A stretch of 64,000 nucleotides of DNA, taken from assembly GCF_000715075.1 (NCBI RefSeq), contig NC_134100.1, positions 33,028,042-33,092,041 on the forward strand, read 5' to 3'. Shown here one piece after another: positions 1 to 11,090 of this stretch (positions are counted from its first letter, which is position 1; the number at the start of each line of letters is the position of its first letter). A model generated the notes under the pieces. That model did no database searches. It worked only from the letters and a program-made list of their open reading frames with translations, and was not told the origin of the DNA. The translations under genes and the position numbers were made by a program. Origin of the DNA: Nicotiana tabacum (lineage: Eukaryota; Streptophyta; Magnoliopsida; Solanales; Solanaceae).

Positions 1-470
1 TAAGAAAGATGTGATGAGTTTCCTGGGTAGACTAAATTACATCAACCGTTTCATTGCCCAGTCTACAGTAATTTGTGAACCTATTTTCAAGCTGCTGAAG
101 AAGGATACTACCACAAAATGGACAGAAGAGTGTCACAATGCCTTCAACAGAATTAAGTTATATTTGTCAAATCCACCAGTGTTGGTTCCTCCTGAGTCTA
201 GGGAGCAACTTTTGTTGTACTTGTTAATCTTGGATAATGCATTTTGTGCTGGGTCTGTGATGGGGTATGCGGCCGCATAATGGACCGCATAATGGTCCAA
301 AATTTTGCCCAAGTTTTTGCTTCTATCTGCGGCAGATCTGCGGCCCGCAGATCAGTTTTGCGACCTCGGAATGGACCACAGAAACGCATTGCACTTCCAA
401 TGCACTGTTCAACCCAAAAAGAACGAACCACGGAACCCCGAATTTTTGGTAAAATTTTACGGGGCCTTAT
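1..470 (+). repeat. Array unit 1 (left-truncated by window)
   Basis: It begins inside the RT part at the FLGRLNYI motif. The frame stays open from 11 to 280. The linker is a shorter form (gcggccgcataatgg directly after the RNase H start) and ends at the inverted LTR terminus near 470. Confidence 0.85.
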
Positions 471-1080
471 AGTTGAATCCTGCAAAATGTGCATTCAAAG
501 TCCGTGCTGGAAAATTGCCAGATTTCATTGTAAGCTGAAAAGGGATAGAGCTGGATCCTTCAAAGATCAAAGCTATTCAAGAGTTTCCACCACCCAAGAA
601 TAAGAAGGATGTGATGAGTTTCCTGGGTAGACTGACTTACATCAATCATTTCATAGCCCAGTCTACAGTAATTTGTGAACCTTTTTTTCAAGCTGCTGAA
701 GAAGGATGTTGCCACAAAATGGACAGAAGAGTGTTAAAAAGCCTTCAATATAATTATGGAGTATTTGTCAAATCCACTAGTGTTGGTTCCTCCCGAGCCT
801 AGGAAGCCACTATTGTTGTACCTATTAATCTTGGATAATGCATTTTGTGCTGGGTCTGCGATGGGTTATGCGGCCGCATAATGGTCCAAAAGGTTTCACA
901 AGTTTCTGGTGTGATTTGCGGCAGATCTGCGGTCCGCAGATCAGTTTTGCGATCGCAGAATGGACCGCAAAAACTCCCTGCACTTCATAAAAAAAATTCA
1001 ACTCCCGAACGTACTGTTCAACCCAAAAAGTCCGAACCACAAAACCCCGGATTTTAGGTAAAGTTTTACGGGGCCTTACA
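471..1080 (+). repeat. Array unit 2
   Basis: 610 bp. The RT part has an extra T near 690 (ctttttttca), which shifts the frame after the CEPIF motif. It carries the short linker form and ends at ggccttaca. Confidence 0.85.
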
Positions 1081-1721
1081 GTTGAATCCTGCAAAATAAG
1101 CATTCAAAGTCCCTGCTGGAAAATTTCTAGGTTTCATTGTAAGAAGAAAAAGGATAGAGTTGGATCCTTCAAAGATCAAAGCTATTCAAGAGTTGCCACC
1201 GCCCAAGAGTAAGAAGGATGTGATGAGTTTCCTGGATAGACTGAATTACATCAGCCATTTCATAGCCAAGTCTATAGTAATTTGTGAACCTATTTTCAAG
1301 GTGCTGAAGAAGGATGCTGCCACAAAATGGACAGAAGAATGTCAGAAAGCCTTCAACAAAATTAAGGAGTACTTGTCAAATCCACCAGTATTGGTTCCTC
1401 CCGAGCCTAGAAAGCCACTGTTGTTGTACCGGTCGATCTTGGATAATACATTTTGTGCTAGGTCTACGATGGTTTATGCATCCCGCAAAATAATTATGCC
1501 CCCGCATAATATACCGCATAATGGTCCAAAAAGTTTCCCAAGTTTCTGCTTCAATCTACAGAAAATTGGCAGTCCGCAGATCCGTTTTGCAACCTCGGAA
1601 TGGACCACAGAAACGCCCTGCACTTCCAAAAATTTTCTTCAACTCCCCAACGCACTGTTCAACTAAAAATGTCTGAACCACGAAACCCCAGGTTTTAGGT
1701 AAATATTGTCGGGGCCTTACA
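1081..1721 (+). repeat. Array unit 3
   Basis: 641 bp with the long linker form. The RT part is open and the frame runs into the linker (1160-1666, 168 codons), although the linker-coded residues resemble no protein domain. Confidence 0.85.
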
Positions 1722-2350
1722 GTTGAATCGTGCAAAATGAGCATTTAAAGTCCCTGCTGAAAAATTGCTAGGTTACATTGTAAGATGAAAAGGGATAGAG
1801 CTGGATCCTTCAAAGATCAAAGCTATTCAAGAGTTGCCACCGCCCAAGAGTACGAAAGATGTGATGAGTTTCCTAGGTAGACTAAATCACATCAACCGTT
1901 TCATAGCCCAGTCTACTTTAATTTGTGAACCTATTTTCAAGCTACTGAAGAAGGATGCTGCCACAAAATGGACAGAATAGTGTCAGAAAGCCTTCACCAG
2001 AATTAAGGAGTATTTGTCAAATCCACCAGTGCTGGTTCGTCCCGAACCTCGGAAGTCACTGTTGTTGTACCTTCCAGTCTTGGATAATGCATTTTGTGCT
2101 GGGTCTGCGATGGGTTATGCGGCTCGCAAAATAATTATGCGGCCGCATAAGCATCCAAAATGTTGCCCAAGTTTCTGCTTAAATTTGCGGCAGATGTGCG
2201 GCCCGCAGATCAGTTCTACGATCGTAGAATGGACCGCAGAAATTCCCTACACTTCCAAAAAAATTCTTCAACTTCCCAATGCACTATTAAACCAAAAAAG
2301 TTTGAATCACGAAACCCCAGATTTTAGGTATAATTTTACGGGGCCTTACA
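1722..2350 (+). repeat. Array unit 4
   Basis: 629 bp with the long linker. An in-frame TAG near 1978 replaces the Glu codon of the KWTEE motif. The frame is open again from 2014 to 2355. Confidence 0.85.
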
Positions 2351-2978
2351 GTTGAATCCTGCAAAATATGCATTCAAAGTCCGTGCTGGAAAATTGCTAG
2401 GTTTCATTGTAAGCTGAAAAGGGATAGAGCTGGATCCTTCAAAGATCAAATCTATTCAAGAGTTGCCACCGCCCAAGAGTAAGAAGGATGTGATGAGTTT
2501 CCTAGGTAGACCGAATTGCATCAACCATTTCATAGCCCAGTCTACAGTAATTTGTGAACCTATTTTCAAGCTGTTGAAGAAGGATGCTGCCACAAAATGG
2601 ACAGAAGAGTGTCAAAAAGCCTTCAACAGAATTAAGAAGTATTTGTCAAATCCACTAGTGTTGGTTCCTCCCGAGCCTAGGAAGCCACTATCATTGTACC
2701 TGTTGATCTTGGATAATGCATTTTGTGATGGGTCTGCGATGTGTTATACGGCCCTAAAATGATTATGCGGCCGCATAATGGTCCAAAAATTTGCCCAAGT
2801 TTCTGTTTCAATCTGCTACAGATCTGCGGTCCGTAGATCAGTTCTGTGATCGCAGAATGGACCGCAGAAATGCCCTGCACTTCCAATAATTTTTTTCAAC
2901 TCCCCAACGCACTGTTCAACCCAAAAAGTCTGACCCTTAAAATTTCGGGTTTTTGGTAAAATTTTACGAGGCCTTACA
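2351..2978 (+). repeat. Array unit 5
   Basis: 628 bp. The RT part is open from 2463 to 2762. The linker lacks a few bases at the gcggcc box. Confidence 0.85.
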
Positions 2979-3598
2979 GTTGAATCCTACAAAATGCGCA
3001 TTCAAAGTCCTTCTTAGAAAATTGCTAGATTTCATTGTAAGCAGAAAAGGGATAGAGCTGGATCCTTCAAAGATCAAATCTATTCAATAGTTGCCACCGC
3101 CCAAGAGTAAGAATGATGTGATTAGGTTCCTGGGTAGACTGAATTACATCAACCGTTTCATAGCCCAGTCTACAGTAATTTGTGAACATATTTTCAAGCT
3201 GCTGAAGAACGATGCTGCTACAAAATGGATAGAAGAGTGTTAGAAAGCATTCAACAGAATTAAGGAGTATTGGTTAAATCCACCAGTGTCGGTTCCTCCC
3301 GAGCCTCGGAAGCCATGATTGTTGTACTTGTTGATCTTTGATATTGCATTTTGTGTTGGGTCTGTGATGGGTTATGCGGCTGTATAATGGACCGCATAAT
3401 GGTCCAAAACTTTACCCAAGTTTCCTCTTCGATCTACTGTAGATCTGCCGTCCTCAGATCAGTTCTGCGACCACAGAGTGGACCGCAGAATGCCCTGCAC
3501 TTCCAAAAACATTCTTCAACTCCCTAACGTACTATTCAACGCAAAAAGTCTGAACCATGAAACCCCGAGTTTTAGGTAAACTTTTACGGGGCCTTACA
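2979..3598 (+). repeat. Array unit 6 (most decayed of the full units)
   Basis: 620 bp. Several stops and substitutions are present: TAG at 3088-3090 in ATTCAATAG, TAG at 3241-3243, TGA near 3317. No long frame survives. It carries a short linker variant. Confidence 0.85.
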
Positions 3599-4238
3599 TT
3601 TGAATCCTGTAAAATGTGCATTCAAAGTCCCTGCTGGAAAATTGCTAAGTTTCATTGTAAGCAGAAAAGGGATAGAGTTGGATCCTTCAAAGATCAAAGT
3701 TATTCAAGAGTTGCTATCGTCCAAGAGTAAAATGGATGTGATGAGTTTCCTGGGTAGACTGAATTACATCATTTGTTTCATAGCCCAGTCTACAGTAAAT
3801 TGTGGACTTATTTTCAAGCTACAGAAGAAGGATGTTGTCACAAAATGGACAGAAGATTATCAAAAAGCCTTCAACAGAATTAAGGAGTGTTTGTCAAATC
3901 CACCAGTGTTGGTTCCTCCCGAGCCTAGGAAGCCACTATTGTTGTATTTGTCGGTGTTGGATAATGCATTTTGTGCTGGGTCTGCAATGGGTTATACGGC
4001 CCAAAAAATGATTATGCGGCCGCATAATAGATTGCATAATGGTCCAAAAATTTACCTAAGTTTCCTCTTCTATCTGCGGCAGATCTACCATCTGCAGATC
4101 AGTTCTGCGACCACTGAATGGACCGCAGACATGCCCTGCACTTCCAAAAAATTTCTTCAACTCCCCAACGCACTGTTTAACCTAAAAAGTTCGAACGCAA
4201 AACCTCAGGTTTTAGGTAAAATTTTACGGGGCCTTACA
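3599..4238 (+). repeat. Array unit 7 (longest open frame)
   Basis: 640 bp. A 225-codon frame (3600-4277) covers the whole RT part and linker and enters unit 8. The frame across the linker is fortuitous, because that DNA is an inverted LTR fragment. Confidence 0.85.
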
Positions 4239-4829
4239 ATTGAATTCTGCAAAATGCGCTTTCAAAGTCCCTGCTAGAAAATTGCTACGTTTCATTGTAA
4301 GCAGAAAAGGGATAGAGCTGGATCCTTCAAAGGTAAAAGTTATTCAAGAGTGGCCACTGCCCAAGAGTAAGAAGGATGTGATGAGTTTCCTAGGCAGACT
4401 GTATTACATCAAACATTTCATTGTCCAGTCTACAGTAATTTGTGAACCTATTTTCAAGCTGCTGAAGATGGATGCTGCCACAAAATGGAAAGAAGAGTGT
4501 CAGAAAGCCTTCAACAGAATTAAGGAGTATTTGTCAAATCCACCAGTGTTGGTTCCTCCCGAGCCTAGGAATCCACTGTTGTTGTACCTGTCGATCTTGA
4601 ATAACACATTTTGTGCTGGTTCTGCGATGGGTTATGCGGCCCGAAAAATGATTATGCGACAGCATAATGGACCGCAAATTTGCCCAAGTTTCTACTTCAA
4701 TCTGCACTGGACCGCAGAAAATGCCCTGCACTTCCAAAAATTTTCTTCAACTGCCCAACACACTGTTCAACCCAAAATGTCCGAACCACGAAACCCCGAA
4801 TTTTAGGTAAAATTTTACGCGGCCTTACA
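4239..4829 (+). repeat. Array unit 8
   Basis: 591 bp. The RT part is open (4240-4806). The linker has lost about 50 bp between the Phe-rich stretch and the ctggaccgcag box, which explains the short unit. Confidence 0.85.
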
Positions 4830-5438
4830 GTTGAATACTGCGAAATGCGCATTTAAAGTCCCTGCTAGAAAATTGCTAGGTTTCATTGTAAGCATAAAAG
4901 GGATAGAGCTAGATCTTTCAAATATCAAAGTTATTCAAGATTTGCCACCACCCAAGAGTAAGAAGGATGTGATGAGTTTCCTAGGTAGAATGAAGTACAT
5001 CAACCGTTTCATAGCCCAGTTTACAGTAATTTATGTACCTATTTTCAAGCTGCTGAAGAAGGATGCTTCCACAAAATGGATAGAAGAGTGTCAGAAAGCC
5101 TTCAACAAAATTAAGGAGTATTTGTCAAATCCACCAGTGTTGGTTCCTCCCGAGCCTAGGAAGCCACTGTTGTTGTACCTGTCGGTCTTGGATAATGCAT
5201 TTTGTGCTGGGTCTGCGATGGGTTATGCAGCCGCATAATGGTCCAAAATATTTCCCAAGTTTCTGCTTCAATCTGCGGCAGATCTACGGTCTGCATATCA
5301 GTTTTGTGAGCACAGAATGGACCGCAGAAATGCACTGCACTTCAAAAAATTCTCTTCAACTCCCCAACACACTGTTCAACCCAATAGGTCTGAACCACAA
5401 AATCCTGAATTTTAGGTAAAATATTATGGGGCCTTACC
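4830..5438 (+). repeat. Array unit 9
   Basis: 609 bp. The RT part is open from 4831 to 5238, and the short linker form follows (gcagccgcataatgg). Confidence 0.85.
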
Positions 5439-6067
5439 GTTGAATCCTACAAAATGCGCATTAAGTGTCCCTACTGGAAAATTGGTAGATTTCATTGTAA
5501 GCAGAAAAGGGATTGAGCTGGATCCTTCAAAGATCAAAGTTATTCAAGAGTTGCCACCGCCCAAGAGTAAGAAGGATGTGATGAGTTTCCTGGGTAGACT
5601 GAATTACTTCAACTGTTTCATAGCCTAGTCTATAGTAATTTATGAACCTATGTTCAAGCTGCTAAAGAAGGATGCTGCCACAAAATGGACAGAAGAGTGA
5701 CAAAAAGCCTTCAACAGAATTAAGGACTATTTGTCAAATCCACCAGTGTTGGTTCCTCCCGAGCCTAGGAAGCCACTATTGTTGTACCTGTCGATCTTGG
5801 ATAACGCATTTTGTGTTGGTTCTGCGATGGGTTATACGACTCGCAAAATGATTATGCGGTCGCATAATGGGCGAAAAATTTGCCCAAGTTTCTGCTTCAA
5901 TCTGCACCAGATCTACGGTCCGCAGATCAGATCTGTGACTGCATAATGGACCGTAGAAACGCCCTGCACTTCCAAAAAGAAATTTCAACTCCCCAACGCA
6001 TTGTTCAACCCAAAATGTCAGAACCACGAAACCCCAGGCTTTAGATAAAATTTTACGGGACCTTACA
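5439..6067 (+). repeat. Array unit 10
   Basis: 629 bp. A TAG at 5626-5628 interrupts the RT part just after FIA, and a TGA sits at 5698-5700. It carries the long linker form. Confidence 0.85.
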
Positions 6068-6577
6068 GTTTAATCCTGCAAAATGCACATTCAAAGTCCC
6101 TGCTGGAAAATTTCTAGGTTTCATTGTAAGCAAAAAAGGAATAGAGGTGGATACTTCAAAGAACAAAGCTATTCAAGTGTTGCCACCGCCCAAGAGTAAG
6201 AAGGATGTGATGAGTTTCCTGGGTAGACTGTATTACATTAACCGTTTAATAGCCTAGTCTATAGTAATTTTTGAACCTATTTCAAGCTGCTGAAAAAGGA
6301 TGTTGCTACAAAATGGACAGAAGAGTGTCAGAAAGCCTTCAATAGAATTATGGAGTATTTGTCAAATCCACCAGTGTTGGTTCCTCCCGAGCCTAGGAAG
6401 CCACTGTTGTTGTAGTTGTCGGTCTTGGATAATGCATTTTGTGTTGGGTCTGTGATGGGTTATGCGGCCGCATAATGGTCCAAATATTTTCCCCAAGTCT
6501 TTACAATCGTCAACACATAAGTCTACTTTGGCACTACGAAACCCCGGGTTTTAGGTAAAGTTTTACGGGGCCTTACA
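6068..6577 (+). repeat. Array unit 11 (terminal unit)
   Basis: About 510 bp. There is a 1-bp loss near 6280 (ctatttcaagc), stops at 6254 and 6414, and a foreign or rearranged stretch at ~6500-6535 in the linker. It still ends at the inverted LTR start and then runs into 3'-flanking chromovirus sequence instead of another RT part. Confidence 0.85.
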
Positions 6578-6872
6578 TCCTCCCCCGCTTAAGAGCTTCG
6601 TCCTCAAATGAGGGTCGAAGTCCGTCATTAGCAACCACTATGATTCAGCTATTACTTCTTGAACCAATAGTCCCCCAAATCTTTTACCGACTCCTTAAAT
6701 TCCCAAACCTTTCGGCATATTTTGCAGGATTCCCCTGTAAGTGTGCCTATCCACCCGCTATAGAATCCCAAAACTAGTCCTAACAACATATACATGAACC
6801 AATGACGCAACATAAAATAAAAACAGCACCAACCATGGCCTCACGAGCAGTATCTTACCAAAAAGGAACACC
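6578..6872 (-). mobile_element. Remnant of chromovirus internal 3' end (PPT side) next to the array
   Basis: Read on minus, this stretch carries cgaggacgaa-like and gcttaagcggggga sequence directly before TGTAAGGCCCC at 6577. That is the usual end-of-pol/polypurine-tract context of plant chromoviruses just upstream of the 3' LTR. The rest (to ~6872) has no recognisable coding motif. It ends abruptly where homology to the plus-strand Tekay LTR begins. Confidence 0.55.
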
Positions 6873-8034
6873 CTGTGATGAAATTGCCGATTTGAGCTAT
6901 GATAGTACACTTTGCACATACCTACACTTTAGCATGTCATTTATACCAGTCCAGGAGCATAATATTTGATATTCATTCGTTACATACATGTATTCTTATT
7001 TATTTCCTCCTGCATTATATGATTGGACTGGGTACCTATGACCATGACGGGCAGATTGTGTTGTTATGCCTATGACCACGCCGGGCGGATTGTGTTGTTG
7101 TGCCTGTGACCACGCCGGGCGGATTGTATTGTTATGCCTATGACCACGCAGGGTGGATTATGATATTAAGCCTATGACCACGCCGGGCTGGTAGCACGTT
7201 GAATTGGTCATGTTTGCGTGTGGATATGGATCCATTCCCCTAGGGTCATCCTCTCAAGTTTCTCTATTGATGGTGTACACATAGATATTGAGGAAAACTG
7301 ATCAGTGGTTTGGTACGGATATGGAAAGATTGAGGAAATCTGGCCGTCTTTGTTTGGATTTTGTATTTCATCTTTACTTGAAATTTCCTTGATTATTTAC
7401 CCGATTTAACTGCATATCATCTCTATATGCAAATATTGTCTGAGCAGGGTATTTGAGAAACTGTACACATACACATACAGATGTTTCGTCATGTGCTTTG
7501 TGACTTGATCCTTTATTGTTATGTACTTGTTTAATTGATGAAACTACACACTTGATAGCTAGCATCATTTATTAATTCGTCCTTATTTTAATTTACCGAG
7601 GTTAGTTACGATACTTATTGAGTACATGGGTCGGTTGTACTCATACTATACTCTGCACTTAATTGTACAGATCTAGGCATGGGATGACTTGCCAGCAGTA
7701 GGCTTGCTTGTTATACTATCTTCGAGAGGTGAGGTAGAGATGCATCCTTGGTCACAGTTTGACGTGTCCTTTTTCTTACATATTGTTGCTATGGTTCAGA
7801 CAGTGTTATGATTGTTCAGTTTCAGATTTGTATTCAGTTGTAAAGCTCATGACTCCGTACATACCATTTTTTGGGGAATTGTACTTGTATTAGCAGTATT
7901 TGGCTTTATTGAGATTTCAGACTTATGCTATTATTTATAAGTACCGTTGTTCTATTCCCTTTATTATTATGTTTCAGATTGCCTAGCCGGTGTTCAGGCG
8001 CCATCACGACGGGTTGGAATTTTGGGTCATGACA
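6873..8034 (+). repeat. Left (5') LTR, truncated at its 5' side
   Basis: It matches the last ~1.15 kb of the 3' LTR (14962-16112) from ctgtgatgaaatt through ggtcatgaca. About 1.8 kb that should precede it is missing, including the LTR start and most of U3, so this copy lacks the usual promoter end. Confidence 0.85.
7038..7200 (+). repeat. ~35-bp tandem repeats inside the LTR
   Basis: Five imperfect copies of tgaccacgccgggcggatt plus ~15 bp start near 7038, 7073, 7108, 7142 and 7178. The same block is present in the 3' LTR at about 15110-15270, so it is an LTR-borne minisatellite and not a new insertion. Confidence 0.8.
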
Positions 8035-8050
8035 AGTTGGTATTAGAGCC
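8035..8050 (+). other. Primer-binding site, tRNA-iMet type
   Basis: ttggtattagagcc follows the LTR end by one or two bases. The canonical plant iMet PBS is tggtatcagagc; here one C has become T. Confidence 0.85.
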
Positions 8051-8233
8051 CTAGATTCATAGGAGTTACGAGTCATGAGCAAGTTTATTATAGTTTTTTG
8101 GATCGGTACGAAGACGTCTGTACTTATCTTTAAGAGGCTACCGAACCGTTAGGAAACTTTACTTTTATGTATTCTTGTCGTGCAGATTTGTTGATCCTAG
8201 AAACTAAACTTCTATTATTTTATTCTCTCACAA

Positions 8234-9660
8234 ATGGTGAGGAAACTTGCGACTGGATCAGGAAGACAACCACCAATACCACCAGCTAGGGTCGTGAGAG
8301 GTCGGGGACATAATAGAAGCCGAGGTGCAGCTCGTACTGCAGCTAGAGCATCATCTATGGAGCCACCAGTTGCTCCAGCTCAGGAGAAGATACCATATGT
8401 GGTTGAGCCGGTGGGACCAGCTCAGGCGCCAGCTGTGCCCATTGTGATTCCAGGCCTTCAGGAGGCTTTGGCCTAGATATTTATTATATGCATGAGTTTG
8501 GCTCAGGCAGTCTCAGTTCCAGCTGCACCAGCCACTTCTCGGACTAGGGGAGGTGCATAGACTCCCCCCTCCTATACTCCAGAGCAGCTGGCTCAAGGAC
8601 TTCAGACACCGAAGGTATTACCAGCCCAGCCGGTTATAGTTGCTTGGGACCAGGTTGGCCCACCTATGAGTGATGAGGAGCAGAAGAGGCTAGAGCGGTT
8701 TGGGAGGCTCATGCCTCCAAAGTTCAGTGGGGTTGAGCCAGAGGATGCTTAGGATTTCTTAGACAGGTGCTGGTGGATCCTTTGCACGACGGGTATTCTA
8801 GAGACCAATGGAGTCTCATTTACTACTTTTCAGATATCGGGGAAGCCTTCAAATGGTGGGAGGCCTATGAGTTGAGCAGGCCAGTCGGCGCTGCACCACT
8901 TACGTGGCATGAGTTCTCAGATCTTTTCTTAGAGAAGTTTGTTCAACAGACTCGTAGGGAGGAGTTGCGTAGGCAGTTTAAGCAACTACGCTAGGAGGGC
9001 ATGTCAGTGACCTAGTATGAGATGAGATTTTTAGAGTTGGCTCATCACGCAATATGATTGGTTCCCACTGAGAGTGAGAGTATTAAGAGGTTCATTGATG
9101 GCCTCAACTATGGACTACATTTCATCATGACTCGAGAGATTCCATCGGGTGCGAGGTTTGACGAGGTGGTTGATTTGCTAGGCGCCTAGAGAAGGTTCGC
9201 AGTTAGGAGTGTGAGGAGAGGTAGGCTAAGAGCCCTGGTGGTTCTGGTGGTTTCAGTGGTGCTTCATCTGGAGGACAGTCTCATCACAACAGGGGTCGTC
9301 CTTATAGGCCCGCTCAGATGACTCGTCTAGTTCATCATGGTGCATCAGTTAGACATGGTTCCTACAATGCTCATTCTGGTCAATCGTCATTCAGTGCATT
9401 TCATGGATAGAGTTCTTACCATGCTTCATCTTCCCAGGTTTCTATAGGCAGTTCTTCGGGTTATCAGGGTCATCAGCCCGTCAAGAGGGGTTGTTATGAG
9501 TGTGGAGACTTGATTCATCTCAAGAGAGATTGCCCCAGGCTATTGGGCAGGGTTCTGCAGTAGAGATCTCAGCCTATCATTCCGGCACCAGCAGCTACAC
9601 CACCCTATTTCGCCAAGCGGCTTAATCCCAATCACTCCCTCAAGAATATAAGGGAATAAT
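8234..9660 (+). pseudogene. Decayed gag of the plus-strand Tekay element
   Basis: The start at 8234 opens an 80-codon frame rich in Pro/Ala/Arg that stops at 8474. Further gag sequence follows: PPKFSG at ~8717, a stop and frameshift at ~8750, then the retrotransposon gag core in 8767-8994 (FKWWEAYELSR, LTWHEFSDLFLEKFVP-like). More stops come at 8992, 9013 and 9056. A zinc knuckle, CYECGDLIHLKRDC (CX2CX4HX4C), is preserved at ~9492-9533. In the family this protein forms the capsid and packages the RNA. At least five lesions make it non-functional. Confidence 0.85.
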
Positions 9661-9779
9661 AGAGCAAAGCCAGCTTGAGGTGGGGACCTGTCAGCTCGAT
9701 TCCGCCCTTGAGGGGGGTTGATCAGGTGGTGGTCAGGCTCGGTGCTATGCTTTTCCCGCCAAGCCAGAGGTAGTTGCTT

Positions 9780-10094
9780 CAGACGTAGTGATCACATGTA
9801 TTGTTTTAGTGCAATAGAGATGCTTCCATATTATTTGACCTTGGTTCCACTTATTCATACATGTCATCATACTTTGCTCGTTATTTTGATACGCCATGTG
9901 ATTCTTTAGTTATGCTTTTTCATGTATCTACGTCGGTGGATGATTCTATTATGGATTGGTTGTCACTATGTCATGCTATTCTGGATTGTCACGCTAAGAT
10001 CATGACATTGGCGATGCCGAATTTTCCTAGGATAGAGTGGAGAGGTTCTCTGGACTATGTTCCCAGAAGAGTGATTTCATATATGAAGGCCTAA
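9780..10094 (+). pseudogene. Protease remnant with internal deletion
   Basis: The aspartic-protease entry motif reads FDLGSTYSYMSSYF (~9832-9875), with Leu where Ser, Thr or Pro usually follows the Asp. The normal middle of the domain, between DSI and MDWLS (~40 residues in relatives), is absent. The frame passes straight from VDDSI to MDWLSLCHAILDCHAK at ~9935-9990. The C-terminal TLAMPNFPRIEW is recognisable. Confidence 0.8.
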
Positions 10095-10097
10095 TGG

Positions 10098-11090
10098 ATG
10101 GTTGGGAAGGGATGTTTGCCATATTTGATCTTCGTGAGGGATGTTGGTGTTGATACCCCTCTTATTGAGTCTGTTTCGGTAGTGAGGGACTTCCCGGATG
10201 TGTTTCCTGCAGAATTGTCGGGTATGCCACCTAACAGGGACATGGACTTTGGTATTAACTTGGTGTCGGGCACTCAGCACATCTGTATTCCACCATATCG
10301 TATGACACTAGCAGAGTTGAAAGAGTTGAAAGAACAGCTTCAGGAGCTATTTGACAAGGGATTTATCACGCCTAGTGTGTCGCCTTGAGGTGCATCGGTT
10401 ATGTTTGTGAAGAATAAGTAGGATGGTACCATGCAGATGTGCGTTGATTATCGGCAGTTGAACAAAATTACAATTAAGAAAAAGTATCCCTTACCTCGCA
10501 TTGATGACTTATTTGACTAGCTTCAGGGAGCTAGAATGTTTTCAAAGATTGATTTGAGGTCCAGGTATCACCAGTTGAAGATTCGGGATTCTGATATCTT
10601 GAGGACGGCATTCAGGACCCGCTATAGTCACTACGAGTTCCTTGTGATATCTTTTGAGTTGACCAATGCCCCGGCGGTATTTATGCATCTGATGAATAGT
10701 GTATTCCAGCCATATCTTGATTCTTTTGTCATAGTATTTATTGATGATATACTGGTGTACTCACATAGATAGGAGAAGCATGCGCAACATCTGAGAATTG
10801 TACTATAGACGTTGAGGGAGAAGAAGCTTTATGCTAAATTCTTCAAGTGTGAGGTTTGGCTAAACTATGTGGCATTCTTGGGGCACGTGGTATATAGCGA
10901 GGGAAACAAGGTAGATCCGAAGAAGATTGAGGCAGTTCAGAGTTGGCTCATACCATGTTCAGCTACTGATATTCGGAGTATTCTTGGATTTGCCAGATAT
11001 TATCGCCGTTTTGTGGAGGGTTTCTTTTCCATTGCTGTAACTTTGACTAGATTGACCCAGAAGGGTTCCCCATTCAGGTGGTCTAATGAG
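10098..11090 (+). pseudogene. Reverse transcriptase domain, interrupted
   Basis: Motifs occur in the usual order: [59 protein letters not shown], the catalytic box FIDDILVYS at ~10738-10764, and [13 protein letters not shown]. Stops at 10387, 10420, 10518, 10770 and 10807 break the frame. The catalytic Asp pair itself is intact. Its role in the family is to copy the element RNA into DNA. Confidence 0.9.

Larger units (their letters stand above)
1..6577 (+). repeat. Satellite-like tandem array of a chimeric retrotransposon-derived monomer (11 units)
   Basis: The anchor gatgtgatgag (or a close variant) recurs at 8, 608, 1217, 1858, 2487, 3115, 3735, 4375, 4966, 5575 and 6204, so spacing is 591-641 bp with a mean near 620. 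Each unit has two parts. The first ~370-400 bp, read on plus, encode the RT thumb and the start of RNase H of a Tat/Ogre-type Ty3/gypsy pol (motifs KCAFKVPA, GIELDPSKIK, FLGRLNYI, KWTEECQKAF, NPPVLVPPEP). The remaining ~200-245 bp carry palindromic gcggccgcat and ccgcagat motifs and end in ttttacggggccttaca. Read on minus, that end is a typical chromovirus LTR start, TGTAAGGCCCC. The array continues past the left edge. The RT YxDD box lies upstream of the captured part, so no unit can encode an active enzyme. Confidence 0.9.

Noticed and set aside
3600..4277. 225-codon frame as a possible host gene
   Set aside because: It spans one satellite unit and its linker. The protein is an RT-thumb fragment followed by translated inverted LTR, without catalytic motif or gene structure.
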